A stretch of 64,000 nucleotides of DNA. It comes from Schaedlerella arabinosiphila (GTDB lineage: Bacteria; Bacillota; Clostridia; Lachnospirales; Lachnospiraceae). The notes beneath the pieces are model-generated. The model was given only the letters and a program-made list of their open reading frames with translations, had not been told where the DNA came from and ran no database searches. The position numbers and the translations under genes are program-made. The DNA is taken from NCBI RefSeq assembly GCF_003885045.1, contig NZ_RHJS01000002.1:2914001-2978000 (forward strand), in the 5' to 3' direction. Shown here piece by piece: positions 62,762 to 64,000 of the stretch (positions are counted from its first letter, which is position 1; every line of letters starts with the position of its first letter).

Positions 62762-63715
62762 TCAGAGGGCTGCCGGGTCCATCTCTCCATAAAGCAGCTT
62801 CGCCGCGCTGCTCAGCGCGTCCACCCCCTGCAGTTCATGATCCTGAAGCTCCAGAGTGAGCACCGGAATCCCCCTGGAGCGTTCCGTCCACTCCCGCAGA
62901 TTCTCCTCCTGCCGGGCGATCCACGCCTGGAAATAGCCCTCCAGCGCCTGGGGCGGGTAAATCCGGTTCAGGATCAGCGCATCCACCCGATATCCCTGCG
63001 AACAAAGGCAGTCCAGCAGATGCTCTGCCTCCCGCATCACGATTTTTTCCGGCGTGGCGACGATCCGCAGGCTGACCGCCAGACGGTTGTTCATCAATTG
63101 TTCCAGGCGTTCCAGTTTCTCCACCAACCGGGTCAGCTCTTCAAATACGTCCTCCCTGGGCATGGGAATTTTTGTAATCCTCTCCATGGCCGGCCCTGCC
63201 ATATGCACTGCCTTTTGCTTCAGCGGCAGCACAGTCCGCAGAATACCGCCGAACCGCTCCGGCAGTTTCAGCATGGAAAGAGTTTCTCCGGTGGGCGCGC
63301 AGTCAATGACCAGTACTTCATAGAAAGTCTGCAGAGCGCACTGGGAATCCGCCTCATAAAAATCCAGGATTTTGAAGAGGGAGAACAACTCCTCCAGTCC
63401 CGGAAATACCAGAAGCTCCTCGGCTTCGAGCCCGCCCTGGGCATGGCTGGCCAGCAGCCTTTTCAGGTATCCCTGCAATCTGCCCCATGCCTTTTCGCTT
63501 TCGCTGACCACATTGATTTCCAGCGCATCCAGATTTTCCCTGACCTGCAGGGGGTCCTCCGTCAGCTTCACCCCGAAGGCGTCGCCCAAGCTATGGGCCT
63601 GGTCCGTGCTCATCACCAGCACCTTTCTCCCCTGTTCCGCCAGACGGCAGGCAGTTGCCGCTGCCACGCTGGTCTTTCCCACTCCGCCTTTTCCCGTAAA
63701 AAATAGGATTCTCAT
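62762..63715 (-). CDS. ArsA/TRC40-like ATPase
   Basis: P-loop ATPase of 317 residues. The deviant Walker A is FFTGKGGVGKTSVAAATA, the switch motif VMSTDQAHSLGDAFG, and switch II reads LVIDCAPTGETLSMLKLP. It belongs to the ArsA/Get3 family, which in different organisms handle oxyanions or tail-anchored proteins. The ATG at 63715 follows AGGAGG with a 6-base gap. It starts 11 bp after the stop of another ArsA-like gene. No arsB or arsD is seen, so arsenic resistance is doubtful. Confidence 0.92.
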   Translation of the reverse strand: MRILFFTGKGGVGKTSVAAATACRLAEQGRKVLVMSTDQAHSLGDAFGVKLTEDPLQVRENLDALEINVVSESEKAWGRLQGYLKRLLASHAQGGLEAEELLVFPGLEELFSLFKILDFYEADSQCALQTFYEVLVIDCAPTGETLSMLKLPERFGGILRTVLPLKQKAVHMAGPAMERITKIPMPREDVFEELTRLVEKLERLEQLMNNRLAVSLRIVATPEKIVMREAEHLLDCLCSQGYRVDALILNRIYPPQALEGYFQAWIARQEENLREWTERSRGIPVLTLELQDHELQGVDALSSAAKLLYGEMDPAAL

Positions 63716-63726
63716 GTTCAACCTCC

Positions 63727-64000
63727 TTACACCGTACGCGATATTTCCTGCCGGGCAAACCGGATCTCCAGCATGTCCCCGTTCTGCCTTGCCCCCGCTG
63801 CCTCATAATGCCGCAGAGTATCCGGAAGCGCGATATTCCTTTTAAAATTGCCTGCCTTTAAAATGAGCGTTCCGTCCGACTGAAACATCTCCAGATCTTC
63901 CCTGGAAGCACAGGGGACAAATAATTTCAGCACATATCCCACCTCTGTTTTCTCGTATACCTCGCCGCCCCGGTGTTTCTGCACATCAAATACAGGGACG
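63727..64000 (-). CDS. Second ArsA-like ATPase (partial, C-terminal end)
   Basis: The frame is open at the right edge and ends at 63727. The visible 90 residues (YEKTEVGYVLKLFVPCASRE, then TLILKAGNFKRNIALPDTL) are like the HSP20-fold C-terminal domain found on some bacterial ArsA-type ATPases. The ATPase part lies outside the window. It forms a tandem with the ArsA-like gene downstream. Confidence 0.7.
   Translation of the reverse strand, partial: VPVFDVQKHRGGEVYEKTEVGYVLKLFVPCASREDLEMFQSDGTLILKAGNFKRNIALPDTLRHYEAAGARQNGDMLEIRFARQEISRTV

Overview
The window looks like a chromosomal segment of a spore-forming Firmicute of the class Clostridia, most likely Lachnospiraceae-like. This is inferred from an intact sporulation sigma factor SigK, strong AGGAGG-type ribosome binding sites, the yifB-dprA-topA order, and many GntP, NCS2, CPBP and GHKL proteins of clostridial type. 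No rRNA or tRNA gene was seen.

Layout. 1-5.6 kb holds housekeeping genes: topA (cut by the left edge), dprA and a ComM/YifB ATPase on the minus strand, then sigK on the plus strand. 5.7-18.3 kb is a mixed region: a GNAT acetyltransferase, an Rpn-type nuclease, a CPBP protease, an orphan GHKL sensor kinase, a divergent ABC exporter, a chemoreceptor, a calcineurin-like phosphatase fused to a rubrerythrin, and a three-gene membrane protein / XRE regulator / lipoprotein operon behind a promoter with a perfect inverted repeat. 18.3-20.1 kb is a graveyard: a DUF4143-type ATPase fragment, two inverted IS4-type transposase remnants and a decayed tyrosine recombinase.

20.2-29.9 kb is a complete type I-C CRISPR-Cas locus, all on the minus strand: cas3-cas5c-cas8c-cas7c-cas4-cas1-cas2, then a leader and an array of 22 near-identical repeats plus one degenerate end repeat. 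Every expected interference and adaptation gene is present and looks intact.

30-41.9 kb is a minus-strand aldarate (glucarate/galactarate) catabolic cluster: garR, GntP permease, DapA-family lyase, gudD, a PrpR-type regulator with a degenerate AAA+ domain, an aromatic-acid-exporter-like membrane protein, garD-like dehydratase, glycerate kinase and an aldo/keto reductase. The route inferred is aldarate to 5-keto-4-deoxyglucarate, then pyruvate plus tartronate semialdehyde, then glycerate and phosphoglycerate. A remnant of an FAD-dependent oxidoreductase with tandem repeats sits between garR and the permease.

42-46.9 kb is decayed mobile DNA: a broken AAA-ATPase/nuclease gene, integrase remnants on both sides of a RhuM gene, and a fic gene broken by a MITE-like insertion. 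47-51.5 kb is purine salvage (adenine deaminase and NCS2 permease) with a divergent LysR regulator, then an ArsC/Spx-like protein. 51.7-58.3 kb holds a DUF1810-Uma2 fusion and a two-component/ABC module resembling lantibiotic or antimicrobial-peptide resistance loci. 58.5-60.5 kb is a group II intron next to a terminator hairpin. 60.7-64 kb holds a Nudix hydrolase, a metallo-beta-lactamase-fold protein, a second DUF1810 gene and two tandem ArsA-type ATPases, the last cut by the right edge.

Start codons were moved inward from the longest reading frame where a clear Shine-Dalgarno sequence supports it. No database search was possible, so family names rest on motif and sequence-pattern recognition.
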